64,000 bases of DNA from the NCBI RefSeq assembly GCF_000702585.1, contig NZ_JNIQ01000001.1:194501-258500 (forward strand), written 5' to 3'. The first letter of the stretch is position 1; the number at the start of each line of letters is the position of its first letter. Below, one piece after another: positions 1-7,895 of the stretch. Source of the stretch: Exiguobacterium aurantiacum DSM 6208 (GTDB taxonomy: Bacteria > Bacillota > Bacilli > Exiguobacteriales > Exiguobacteriaceae). The translations under genes and the position numbers were made by a program. A model generated the notes under the pieces. The model was not told the DNA's origin. It did no database searches and saw only the letters and a list, made by a program, of their open reading frames with translations.

Positions 1-364
1 TAAAGCGAACGCTGACGTGTTCACACAAGCCGGTACGTACGCACCGACACTTGGCGTACTCGGAGCCGTCATCGGACTCGTCGCCGCCTTGAAAGACTTG
101 TCCGACATCGAAAAGCTCGGCTATGCGATTTCGGCCGCATTCGTCGCGACACTGTTCGGGATTTTCTCGGGATATGTGCTTTGGTTCCCGTTCGCCAATA
201 AGCTGAAACAATATTCAAAGAGCGAGGTGCTCATCAAGGAAATGATGATCGAAGGCATCCTCTCGATTCAAGGCGGCGAATCGCCGAAGACGTTAGAAGA
301 TAAGTTGTCTGTGTATTTGTCTCCAAAGGAGCGAGCCGACTATGAAGCGCAAAAAGAAGCATGA
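1..364 (+). CDS. motA: Flagellar motor stator protein MotA, C-terminal part
   Basis: The reading frame is open at the window edge (codons from base 2), so only about the last 120 residues are present. They hold the last two membrane segments (GVLGAVIGLVAAL and ISAAFVATLFGIFSGYVLW) and the cytoplasmic tail with the motif MMIEGILSIQGGE. This is typical of MotA/MotP proton- or sodium-channel stator subunits, which form the MotA5B2 complex in the membrane. The stop overlaps the start of motB by 23 bases, so the two genes are translationally coupled. MotA is preferred over MotP because the partner looks like Bacillus MotB; the ion cannot be decided from this fragment. Confidence 0.9.
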   Translation, partial: KANADVFTQAGTYAPTLGVLGAVIGLVAALKDLSDIEKLGYAISAAFVATLFGIFSGYVLWFPFANKLKQYSKSEVLIKEMMIEGILSIQGGESPKTLEDKLSVYLSPKERADYEAQKEA

Positions 365-1121
365 CCATGAAGAACATATCCCTGAAGGTTGGCTCATCCC
401 TTATGCGGATTTACTGACGCTGCTCCTCGCGCTCTTCATCGTTTTGTTCGCATCGAGTAACGTCGACCAGACGAAGCTCGAGAAGATGTCACGATCGTTC
501 AATCAAGTGTTCTCTGGCGGGACGAGCGTCTTTCAAGCATCGACGGCCTCGAACAGTGATATCAACCGGACGAACAACACCGACACGACGGCGAATCCGC
601 GAACGTATGAACTCGCGAAGCTCGACGAGTTGAAAGAACAAGTGACTCAATATATCGAAGAGAAGGGACTCCAAGACCAGATTGAGGCGACGATCAACTC
701 GAGCGGACTCGTCCTGACGATTCAAGATCGGGCGCTGTTCAGCATGGGCGAGGCGACGCTCGATGCGGAGGCACGTGACGTCGCCCGCTCGATCAGTGGC
801 ATTCTCGAGCAGGCCGGCAATCGAGAGATCGTCGTGTCCGGCCATACGGACAACGTCCCGATCAACACGGCTCGCTTCCCGTCGAACTGGGAGCTCAGTT
901 CAGCGCGGGCGACCGCGTTCATGCGCGTCTTGTTGACGAATGATTCCTTAAATCCGAGCCAGTTCACGCTCGCGAGCTACGGCGAGTATAAACCAATCGC
1001 GACGAACGACACGGATGCCGGCCGCGCTAAGAACCGGCGCGTCGAAGTGTTAATCAAACCGCTCGTCGATTTATCGGAAGGTTCCCCTAAAATGATTGAA
1101 ACGATCATCTTGCCACAGTAA
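342..1121 (+). CDS. motB: Flagellar motor stator protein MotB
   Basis: A 259-residue protein of normal MotB length. A short basic N-terminus is followed by a single membrane helix at about residues 20-40 (YADLLTLLLALFIVLFA), which contains the conserved aspartate that carries ions through the stator. After a plug/linker region, residues about 115-245 form an OmpA-like peptidoglycan-binding domain with the motif GHTDNVPI and an NRRVEV end. MotB anchors the MotA/MotB stator to the cell wall. The gene starts inside the end of motA. Its transcription terminator, just after the stop, is interrupted by an insertion sequence. Confidence 0.95.
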   Translation: MKRKKKHDHEEHIPEGWLIPYADLLTLLLALFIVLFASSNVDQTKLEKMSRSFNQVFSGGTSVFQASTASNSDINRTNNTDTTANPRTYELAKLDELKEQVTQYIEEKGLQDQIEATINSSGLVLTIQDRALFSMGEATLDAEARDVARSISGILEQAGNREIVVSGHTDNVPINTARFPSNWELSSARATAFMRVLLTNDSLNPSQFTLASYGEYKPIATNDTDAGRAKNRRVEVLIKPLVDLSEGSPKMIETIILPQ

Positions 1122-1184
1122 AAGCCCACTCTGCCGAGAGGGCACTGAAAAACCTCCGCTCTATCCGAGCGTGAAAAGAAAAAA

Positions 1185-1225
1185 GGGTGATTGGACCGAC
1201 TCAAGTCGGGACAATCGCCCTTTTT
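1185..1225 (+). terminator. Hairpin terminator at left end of the IS
   Basis: A long stem (1185-1201 paired with 1204-1220, few mismatches) is followed by TTTTT on the + strand. It lies just inside the IS after motB, so it would stop transcripts entering from motB and can replace the terminator the IS disrupted. Confidence 0.7.
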
Positions 1226-1233
1226 CCGTGCCC

Positions 1234-2700
1234 TTATCCTGTTTTTTCTTTATGGAGGCTGATTATCCGCTTCAGGTTGACCGCGATGATGGCCATCGCG
1301 CTCTGTAACGTCATGCCTTTCAGGTCTGACGTCTTGTTGCGCGCCAGGCCTTGCGTGTTCTTCAGTTGACTGTTCTTCGCCTCGATGGCGAAGCGTTTCC
1401 GACGATGCTCCTTGAAGTCGTCAGTTTGCTCATAGTCGAGCTGGTCACTGTGCTCCCGTGATTTCAATGACACGCTGTAGGACTTCGATTTGGCCCCGTC
1501 TTTGTAACACCCTTTTCGCAACGGACACCGCTTGCACAGTTCGATGTCGAAGAAATGGCTCTCGACAGGGTTCGTCCCGGCATTCTTTCGCCCGCCCCGT
1601 GTCTTGCGGACGGCCATGTGCCCGGCGGGGCAGACATACCTTTCGGCATCCTTGTTGTAGGTGAAGCCCTCCACGCGATTCGGTGATGGCGAGTAGACTT
1701 GCGGGTTCAACGGCGCGACGAGCTTGCACCCCTGTGAGGCGGCATAAATCAGGTTGTCCCGGCTCGAATAGGCCGAGTCGCCCACGATATGGTCGAACTC
1801 GGCCCCTGCCCGATGACTCTTCTGGACGAGCCTTCCCAGCTGATGACCGTCCGATGCTTCGCCGGATGTGACGATGACGGCCGTGATGATGCCCTCCTCC
1901 GTCATTGCGAGATGATGCTTGTAACCGAAGAAGGATGAGTCGGCGCTCTTATGCCCGGTCCGGGCATCAGAATCCTTGGAGACTTGAAGTTCGACGTGCG
2001 CATCCTCGGCGAGCTCGCGGACCCGGTTCACCCGGTCTCGGATATGTTCGCGTGCCATCAGTTCCGGCATTCCGCTCTCGACGGTCTCCGCGACTCCAAG
2101 CGCATACGTCAGAAGCTGGTCGATGTTTGACTCGTCCACCTTCTCCGGGAAGCGACCTTTCGCGTTTTCGGTTTCCTTGTAGCACGCATGGCGGAGTCTC
2201 TTCGCCTCTTCGATGATCGCCTGCCCGATCGGTTTTTGCCCGTACCGGGCACGGGAATGGGTCGCGTCGACAATCAATGTCCGTGATTTGAGCAGCCCCA
2301 TCCCTTTCGCGACCTGAACCGTGTGTGCGATCAGCTCGTCAAGCAGCTCGTCGTCGTCCATGCGCTGACGGCGGAACTTTGTGAGCGAGGAGGGGTTGAT
2401 GACGTCATCCTCCGGTGCGAGGTCCAGAAAATATTTGTATGCGAGGTCGGTCCTCGCCCGTCTGACGAGGTCGACGTCGGACAGGTTCGAGTGCGCCTTC
2501 AGGAACAGATACTTGAACATCCGAACAGGATGGACGGCCATCCACCCGTTGTCATGGCAATACGTATCTTCAAGCATCTCCGTGATGAAATCGAACGGGA
2601 CGAGGTCGTGAATGAGCCGCAGCTCGTCATCGGCCGGAATCAACAGATCATAGAGGGCCGTATACGGGCTCGGCGGCATATTCGGCAGGTCAGGCATCAT
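1234..2700 (-). CDS. IS1182-family DDE transposase
   Basis: A 488-residue transposase, full length for the family. The N-terminal DUF772-type region is followed by a DDE catalytic domain. The likely catalytic residues are D145 (LIVDATHS), D308 (VGDSAYSS) and E440 (RFAIEAKNSQLKN). A cysteine-rich insertion (residues about 357-398, with CPAGH and CKRCPLRKGC) lies between the second D and the E, as is usual in IS1182/IS5-like enzymes. The start ATG has a good ribosome site (GGAGG). No frameshift or stop is seen, so the element could still be active. Confidence 0.95.
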   Translation of the reverse strand: MMPDLPNMPPSPYTALYDLLIPADDELRLIHDLVPFDFITEMLEDTYCHDNGWMAVHPVRMFKYLFLKAHSNLSDVDLVRRARTDLAYKYFLDLAPEDDVINPSSLTKFRRQRMDDDELLDELIAHTVQVAKGMGLLKSRTLIVDATHSRARYGQKPIGQAIIEEAKRLRHACYKETENAKGRFPEKVDESNIDQLLTYALGVAETVESGMPELMAREHIRDRVNRVRELAEDAHVELQVSKDSDARTGHKSADSSFFGYKHHLAMTEEGIITAVIVTSGEASDGHQLGRLVQKSHRAGAEFDHIVGDSAYSSRDNLIYAASQGCKLVAPLNPQVYSPSPNRVEGFTYNKDAERYVCPAGHMAVRKTRGGRKNAGTNPVESHFFDIELCKRCPLRKGCYKDGAKSKSYSVSLKSREHSDQLDYEQTDDFKEHRRKRFAIEAKNSQLKNTQGLARNKTSDLKGMTLQSAMAIIAVNLKRIISLHKEKTG

Positions 2701-2966
2701 CGGTATCGCCTCCAGATTGATTGTTTTAGCCAGTATATTCCGAAATGACGCACACGTACAGCGCCGCCCGAGGGCACGCCGACTCCCGGGGAATCAGCGG
2801 GCAAGGCGAGACCCAGCAGCGACATTGTCGCGATGCGGCTCGACGCCCGCCCCAGGAAAGCGGCGTGCCGGACAGGGCGGCTGAAGGGCGATGAAAACAG
2901 AGGAGCGCCATCCCTTTCGGGACGGCGCTCCTCTGTTCAAAAGCATTTAAAGTTTTTCAGTGCCCT
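2701..2966. other. Non-coding IS segment upstream of transposase
   Basis: These 266 bases between the transposase start and the right IS end hold the presumed promoter region, the right-end hairpin and the terminal repeat. I see no gene. Confidence 0.6.
2896..2937. terminator. Hairpin at right end of the IS
   Basis: Stem arms 2896-2914 and 2919-2937 (AGGAGCGCC pairs with GGCGCTCCT) enclose a TTTC loop. On the minus strand the stem is followed by only a short T-rich tail. It faces transcripts coming from the oxidoreductase gene and could protect the transposase gene from read-through. Confidence 0.5.
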
Positions 2967-2992
2967 CTCTGCCGAGTGGGCTTTTGTCATGT

Positions 2993-4417
2993 TCATCGTG
3001 TCCATTCAAAATACTTGCGTGCTAGTTCTGTGAGCGGGCTGTTGAACAGACGTTTGCGCCAGTAAAGGTCGGCCGCTTTTTTGACGGCTTCACTTCGAGA
3101 CGGGTACGGGTAGATCATGCGCGATAACTTCCCAATCTTATCGCCGCGTTGCATCGCGTAGACGACGATTTGCATCCAATCGCCCGCCGTCATCCCGACC
3201 GCATGTCCCCCGATGATTTTGCCGTTCTTCCGTGTGATGATTTTGACGAAACCGGTCTCTTGTCGGTCAGCGACAAACCGGTCGACTTCCGACAGCTTCG
3301 CTTCAAAGATGTCGACGTCTTCACCGTACTGCTTCCGCGCCTCGGCCTCGGTCAAGCCGACATGAAACACTTCCGGGTCCGTGAAAGTAATCCATGGCAT
3401 CTTCTTATAATCAACTTTGTTCCACAGGCCGAACAAGGCGTTCGCGACGACCGCTTTGCCTTCTTCACCGGCCGCATGCGTGAACGGGAGCGTGTTGATC
3501 GTATCCCCGATCGCAAAGATGTGGGGTTGTGACGTCCGGTACGTCGAAGAGACGTCGACATAGCCATCTTTGACGTGGACGTGGGCCCGATCAAGTCGAA
3601 GCGCATCGATACGCGGTTTTCTTCCCGTTGCCATGAGCAGTTTATCCGCCTCGTAGTGGACGGTCTCCCCATCGATTTCAGCGTCGACGCGAATCTTTCC
3701 GTTCACCTCTGAAACTTGTTTGACGTCCACCCCAATTTTCAGGCGCATCGCCATCTCGAGTTGCGTGCGTAAAAGCGTCTGCACCGACTCGTCTTCTTTC
3801 GGCAAGAACGTATCGAGCGCCTCGAGTACTGTTACTTGGCTGCCGAGACGTGCGAACGATTGGGCGAGTTCGAGACCAATCGTGCCGGCGCCGATAATGA
3901 TGATACTTTCCGGTAGCGTCTCCTCATGGAAGACGTCTTCGTTCGTTAAATACGATACCGTGTCGAGCCCGTCAATCGGCGGGACCGTCGGTTTCGAACC
4001 TGTCGCGATGACGAACTTCTTCCCGATCAAGAGATCGTCCCCGACTTTTAATTCGTAAGGGCTTTGGAACGATGCTTCCCCGATATAGACGTCGACGCCT
4101 AATTTTGTGAAGCGCTCCGTACCGTCGTGCTCTTGGATGATCTCGCGGGCCCGGTCGATCCGTGCTTTCGTTGTCTGATAGTGCTCGCGCCCGTCAAACT
4201 CGGTGCCGAGTACACGAGCGGCCTGCATCATCGAGCTCGTTTCTTTTGAAGCGGCGATGAGCGCCTTAGACGGGATACATCCGACGTGAAGGCAATCCCC
4301 GCCGAGATGCTTTTTCTTCTCGACGAGTGCGACTTTCGCGCCAAGGTTGGCGGCTCCGGCCGCGACCGTCATGCCGGCCGCGCCTCCCCCGATGACAATC
4401 AACTGATAATCCTTCAT
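2993..4417 (-). CDS. FAD-dependent disulfide oxidoreductase, Lpd/MerA type
   Basis: A 474-residue class-I pyridine nucleotide-disulfide oxidoreductase. An N-terminal FAD fold (VIGGGAAGM) leads to the redox-active cysteines C42 and C47 in GGDCLHVGCIPS. An NAD(P) fold follows (IIGAGTIGLELAQ), then a second FAD motif (IFAIGD) and the C-terminal dimer domain. Lipoamide dehydrogenases carry a catalytic His in an HPxxSE motif; here the same place reads YPSRSE, with Tyr438 replacing His. This resembles mercuric reductases and RclA-like enzymes, so lipoamide dehydrogenase activity is unlikely. No 2-oxo-acid dehydrogenase genes are nearby. The start overlaps the DUF1499 gene stop (ATGA), so the two form an operon. 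Substrate unknown. Confidence 0.88.
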   Translation of the reverse strand: MKDYQLIVIGGGAAGMTVAAGAANLGAKVALVEKKKHLGGDCLHVGCIPSKALIAASKETSSMMQAARVLGTEFDGREHYQTTKARIDRAREIIQEHDGTERFTKLGVDVYIGEASFQSPYELKVGDDLLIGKKFVIATGSKPTVPPIDGLDTVSYLTNEDVFHEETLPESIIIIGAGTIGLELAQSFARLGSQVTVLEALDTFLPKEDESVQTLLRTQLEMAMRLKIGVDVKQVSEVNGKIRVDAEIDGETVHYEADKLLMATGRKPRIDALRLDRAHVHVKDGYVDVSSTYRTSQPHIFAIGDTINTLPFTHAAGEEGKAVVANALFGLWNKVDYKKMPWITFTDPEVFHVGLTEAEARKQYGEDVDIFEAKLSEVDRFVADRQETGFVKIITRKNGKIIGGHAVGMTAGDWMQIVVYAMQRGDKIGKLSRMIYPYPSRSEAVKKAADLYWRKRLFNSPLTELARKYFEWTR

Positions 4418-4779
4418 TTCATCAACCTCCGATATCGTTCACTCACATCTTCCATCCGTCTCCGGTTCACACCAAAATCGGAATGTCCGAGTCGTGCGGC
4501 CGAACGAAACTCAATTTGTCTTGTCTCATCGTCAAATAAAAATTCGACGTCGTCTTTAAAACGCATCACTCTCGTCGAGACGACATAACGAAGCATGTCG
4601 CTCGTTTCCTCGACAAGTTCGGTCCGAGGCATCTGACCCATGACCATTTTCATCGTCTCGATCGTATGGGCACGGTCGTGTCCATACGGGAGCGGATCCA
4701 TCTTGAGCGCCGTGATCGACGTTTGGGTCGATACAGCGTTCGGTGTTCCTTTGATCGGTTTCAATGATTTCGTCGCCAC
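4414..4779 (-). CDS. DUF1499 family protein
   Basis: A 121-residue protein whose C-terminal half (EFRSAARLGHSDFGVNRRR) is the hallmark of DUF1499. The family's function is unknown. It has no signal peptide or membrane helix. It starts with GTG, preceded by GGGAGG at good spacing. It is the first gene of a two-gene operon with the disulfide oxidoreductase (4-base overlap), so a linked redox role is possible but not shown. Confidence 0.8.
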   Translation of the reverse strand: MATKSLKPIKGTPNAVSTQTSITALKMDPLPYGHDRAHTIETMKMVMGQMPRTELVEETSDMLRYVVSTRVMRFKDDVEFLFDDETRQIEFRSAARLGHSDFGVNRRRMEDVSERYRRLMK

Positions 4780-4844
4780 GCAAAAAAACCTCCCTTATTC
4801 TACATACAATTACATGTATCCTGAATCAAGGAGGTTTAACCCTC

Positions 4845-6224
4845 TTAATGTAATTCGCTCGGGTCGAGCGGCAGAAGAACGGTCACCGTCGTCCCTTGGC
4901 CGACCTCACTTTCAATGACGAGCTTCCCTTCGTGCGCTTCAATCAATTCCTTGGCGATGGCGAGCCCTAACCCGCTGCTCCCTTTCGTCACTTGTGCCTG
5001 GTAGAACATCTCGGTGATGCGCTGTAAATGTTCCTTCGAGATACCTGGCCCCTCGTCGATAATCGAGATGAAGGCGACACGTTCCGACTGGACGAATCGA
5101 ACCGTCAACGTTCCCCCATCTGGAGAAAATCGAATCGCATTCTCAAGCAAGTTCAGAAAAACTTGCTTCAAACGGTTCTCATCGAACAGACCGATCGATT
5201 TTTGGGGATAGCGTTCGACCAACGTGATCTGTTTATCTTCGAGCGACTGCTTCAATTGCACTGATACTTTTCGCAGCAATGAGACGAGATCGAGCTCTTG
5301 GCGGTATAACACAAGCCGGCTCTCCTCGATTTTTGTATAATCGAGAAGCTGTTCGACGAGGCCGATCATCCGCTCGGTCTCGGAATGGATGATCCCGAGG
5401 CCAAGCTCAGTCTCTTCTGACAATTTCTCATTCCCGCCTCGAATCGTCTCGGTCCATCCTTTAATGGATGTCAACGGTGTTCTAAGCTCATGTGACACGT
5501 TCGATAAAAATTCGTTCCGTGTCGATTGATGCTGTTGGACTTTCGCCCCTAAATACGTCAGCGTCCGGGCGAGCGCGCCGAGTTCATGTTTTTCATTCGA
5601 ATACACTTCCACGTCGAAGTCTCCTTGCGCCATCTCATCTGCCGTCTCGATGATGTCACGAATCGGACGGACGAAACGGTCGGCGATGCGGATGACCGCA
5701 TAGAGCGCAAGCAACCAGATGAGGACACCAATCAAGATGACCGCCATCCATATTTCCCGGATGAGTGTATCCAAGTCTTCTAACGGCCGAGTGAAACTGA
5801 TGGCAAGTTCGCTCGTCTCACCGGTCATGATCGGACTCGTCACGGACAGGAAGTGTTCATCCTTGACGTCATAGTCTTGGACGACGGACTCCCCTCTTGC
5901 AAGTTGCTCGAGTTGCCGTTCACTGAACAGCGCCTGATAGTCGCGTTGCCCGGTCGTCTTCACAATCTCACCGAAACGATTGACGATCGTCAAATCCGTT
6001 CCCGGGTAGCCGAACGTCCGCACGAGAACAGAGAACGCGCTCGGGGTCTCGAATCCGACTTGCGCCTGCGGATACAAGTACGCACTCGTCGTCGCATGGC
6101 TGAGAAGTGCTTCAGATTCATATTCATAGTAATAGCGATACGTCCCGTAAGATAGTACGCTCACGAGTAGAATCAAAACGAGCGTCATAACAATCATGAT
6201 GCGGATGACGAGCTGTTGCTTCAT
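4845..6224 (-). CDS. Two-component sensor histidine kinase
   Basis: A 459-residue membrane kinase. A TM helix at about 8-28 precedes an extracellular sensor region of about 130 residues, followed by a second TM helix (about 160-182) and a HAMP linker. The HisKA domain carries the phospho-acceptor His in NEFLSNVSHELRTPL. The ATP-binding domain has N, G1 and G2 boxes (NLLENAIRFSPDGG, DEGPGIS, SSGLGLAIAKEL). Its start overlaps the stop of the response regulator gene, so both are made together. The signal sensed cannot be told from sequence; the layout is that of WalK/PhoR/ResE-like kinases but it is not clearly any of these. Confidence 0.93.
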   Translation of the reverse strand: MKQQLVIRIMIVMTLVLILLVSVLSYGTYRYYYEYESEALLSHATTSAYLYPQAQVGFETPSAFSVLVRTFGYPGTDLTIVNRFGEIVKTTGQRDYQALFSERQLEQLARGESVVQDYDVKDEHFLSVTSPIMTGETSELAISFTRPLEDLDTLIREIWMAVILIGVLIWLLALYAVIRIADRFVRPIRDIIETADEMAQGDFDVEVYSNEKHELGALARTLTYLGAKVQQHQSTRNEFLSNVSHELRTPLTSIKGWTETIRGGNEKLSEETELGLGIIHSETERMIGLVEQLLDYTKIEESRLVLYRQELDLVSLLRKVSVQLKQSLEDKQITLVERYPQKSIGLFDENRLKQVFLNLLENAIRFSPDGGTLTVRFVQSERVAFISIIDEGPGISKEHLQRITEMFYQAQVTKGSSGLGLAIAKELIEAHEGKLVIESEVGQGTTVTVLLPLDPSELH

Positions 6225-6913
6225 CCGTCATGTCTCCGCCACTTATACCCATGTCCCCACAGCGTCTCAATGAACGCCGGATGGCTCGGGTCGTCTTCAA
6301 TCTTTTGTCGCAACCGCCGTATGTTGACGTCGACCGTCTTCCGGTCGCCGAAGTAATTGACGCCCCACACCGCGTCTAATAAAGCGTCGCGCGACAAGAC
6401 GACTTCCTCGTTTTGGACGAGATGGCAAATCAAGTCGTACTCGGTTGGTGTCAAATCGATCGGTTGGCCATATTTCGTTACTTGCTTCGCTGCCAAGTCA
6501 ATGGCGAACGGTCCCGATTTCAAGCGTTTCTTCTCTTTGCGCTTCACTTTTTCAACACGACGGAGCAGCGCTTGAATCCGAGCGACAAGTTCACCCGGGC
6601 TGAACGGCTTGGCAATATAATCGTCTGCCCCTCTCCCGAGTCCTTCAATTTTATCTTCTTCAAGTGTCCGGGCCGTCAACATGATGATGCCGACATTCTC
6701 ATCTAAATCGCGGATGGCCGCACATGCCTCAAACCCATCCATCTCCGGCATCATGACGTCGAGCAAGACGACATCGAACGGTTGACGGTCAAACGCCGTG
6801 ACGGCTTCGCGCCCATTCGACGCCTCAAAGACATCAAACCCGGCGCGCTTTAAATTTACGATGATGAAGCTGCGAATCGCATGCTCATCTTCGGCTACTA
6901 ATATCCGATTCAT
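6221..6913 (-). CDS. OmpR-family response regulator
   Basis: A 230-residue regulator with an N-terminal receiver domain (acidic pocket EDE, phosphorylated Asp in VVLLDVMMPEMDGF, Lys in IAKPFSP) and a C-terminal winged-helix DNA-binding domain (LTPTEYDLICHLV ... VDVNIRRLRQKIE). The ATG at 6913 was chosen over an upstream in-frame GTG because GAGGTGG lies just before it. It forms an operon with the sensor kinase (ATGA overlap). A TATAAT-like -10 element is at 6946-6951 on the minus strand, but no good -35 at 17 bp. Targets unknown. Confidence 0.93.
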   Translation of the reverse strand: MNRILVAEDEHAIRSFIIVNLKRAGFDVFEASNGREAVTAFDRQPFDVVLLDVMMPEMDGFEACAAIRDLDENVGIIMLTARTLEEDKIEGLGRGADDYIAKPFSPGELVARIQALLRRVEKVKRKEKKRLKSGPFAIDLAAKQVTKYGQPIDLTPTEYDLICHLVQNEEVVLSRDALLDAVWGVNYFGDRKTVDVNIRRLRQKIEDDPSHPAFIETLWGHGYKWRRHDG

Positions 6914-7038
6914 GTTTCCACCTCTTCTGGAGTTCACTTCTCTACATTATAGTTACGTTTTTGCGACAAGGTTGTCAATTGACCTCAAATCGTATTAGGA
7001 TGGAGTCATTAGATTCCGAAGGAGGACTCATTCCGATT

Positions 7039-7860
7039 ATGAGTTATAAAATGATTGTGTTAGATATGGACGATACGTTGTTGACGAGTGACCATACGAT
7101 TTCCCCGAAGACGAAGGCTGCGCTTCTTGACGCCCAAGAGCGCGGGCATAAAGTCGTCCTCGCGAGCGGTCGCCCGACATATGCGATGTGGGAAGCTGCC
7201 CGTGAACTCGAGCTCGCCAAGTACGGAAGCTTCATCTTATCATTTAACGGTGCTTCCATTATCGATTGTGAGACAGATGAAGAAATCTTCTCGAGCACAC
7301 TGACGCCCGAGACGGTCGCATACCTCCATGATATCAGTGTCCGGGAGGAAATCGCGATTCATACGTACATCGGTAACGAAATCGTAACCGATCAGCCGAA
7401 CCCATATACCGATATCGAAGGCGAATTGACAGGCATGCCGGTCGTCCATGTCAATGACTTCAAAGAGACGGTGACGAGTCCGGTCGTCAAATGCCTCATG
7501 CTCGCTGACGGGGATACGCTTGCCCCGATCGAGACGAAATTGCAAGTCGAGCTTGAAGGCGAGCTCGCCGTCGCCCGTTCGAAGCCGTTCTTCCTCGAGT
7601 TCACCGAGGCCGGTGTGACGAAAGGGACGAGCCTTGCGTTCTTGGCCAAGCACGTCGGTATCGAGCAAGCACATGTCATCGCCTGCGGCGACGGCAACAA
7701 CGACTTGACGATGATTGAATGGGCCGGTCTTGGTGTCGCGATGGGCAACGCCAATGCGACGGTCAAAGGAAAAGCCGATTTCATCACAAAATCAAATAAC
7801 GAGGATGGCATCGCGCATGTCATCGAAACGTTCATGAGTGATGTGCTCATTGATCAGTAA
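7039..7860 (+). CDS. Cof-type HAD-IIB family phosphatase
   Basis: A 273-residue HAD hydrolase. Motif I is VLDMDDTLL (nucleophile Asp), motif II the Ser/Thr in VLASGRPT, and motif IV GDGNNDLTM. A C2B cap occupies the middle. The family dephosphorylates sugar phosphates, FMN or nucleotides; the substrate cannot be named. The ATG at 7039 is used because it follows GAAGGAGG, although the spacing of 13 bases is long. It is probably co-transcribed with the downstream esterase, since only 32-35 bases and a weak hairpin without a T-tract separate them. Confidence 0.88.
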   Translation: MSYKMIVLDMDDTLLTSDHTISPKTKAALLDAQERGHKVVLASGRPTYAMWEAARELELAKYGSFILSFNGASIIDCETDEEIFSSTLTPETVAYLHDISVREEIAIHTYIGNEIVTDQPNPYTDIEGELTGMPVVHVNDFKETVTSPVVKCLMLADGDTLAPIETKLQVELEGELAVARSKPFFLEFTEAGVTKGTSLAFLAKHVGIEQAHVIACGDGNNDLTMIEWAGLGVAMGNANATVKGKADFITKSNNEDGIAHVIETFMSDVLIDQ

Positions 7861-7895
7861 ATCGTGAAGTAACGCTTCACAAAGGAGGAAGTATG

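Larger units (their letters stand above)
1139..2966. mobile_element. Complete IS1182-family insertion sequence
   Basis: The element is 1828 bp. Its ends are perfect 15-bp inverted repeats (AGGGCACTGAAAAAC at 1139-1153 and its complement at 2952-2966). It is flanked by a 10-bp direct repeat, CTCTGCCGAG, at 1129-1138 and 2967-2976, as expected of a target duplication. One intact transposase gene fills most of it. Each end carries a strong hairpin (1185-1220 and 2896-2937). Removing the element and one repeat copy restores a near-ideal bidirectional terminator between motB and the oxidoreductase gene (12-bp stem with A/T tails, TGCC loop). The exact borders could slide because the target is palindromic. 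Confidence 0.92.

Noticed and set aside
4807-4850. Terminator between the kinase and the DUF1499 gene
   Set aside because: The GAGG/CCTC stem near 4830-4846 is short and has no clear T-tract.
6946-6978. SigA promoter of the response regulator gene
   Set aside because: TTGACA and TATAAT both occur on the minus strand but 21 bp apart, too far for a normal promoter; only the -10 was noted.
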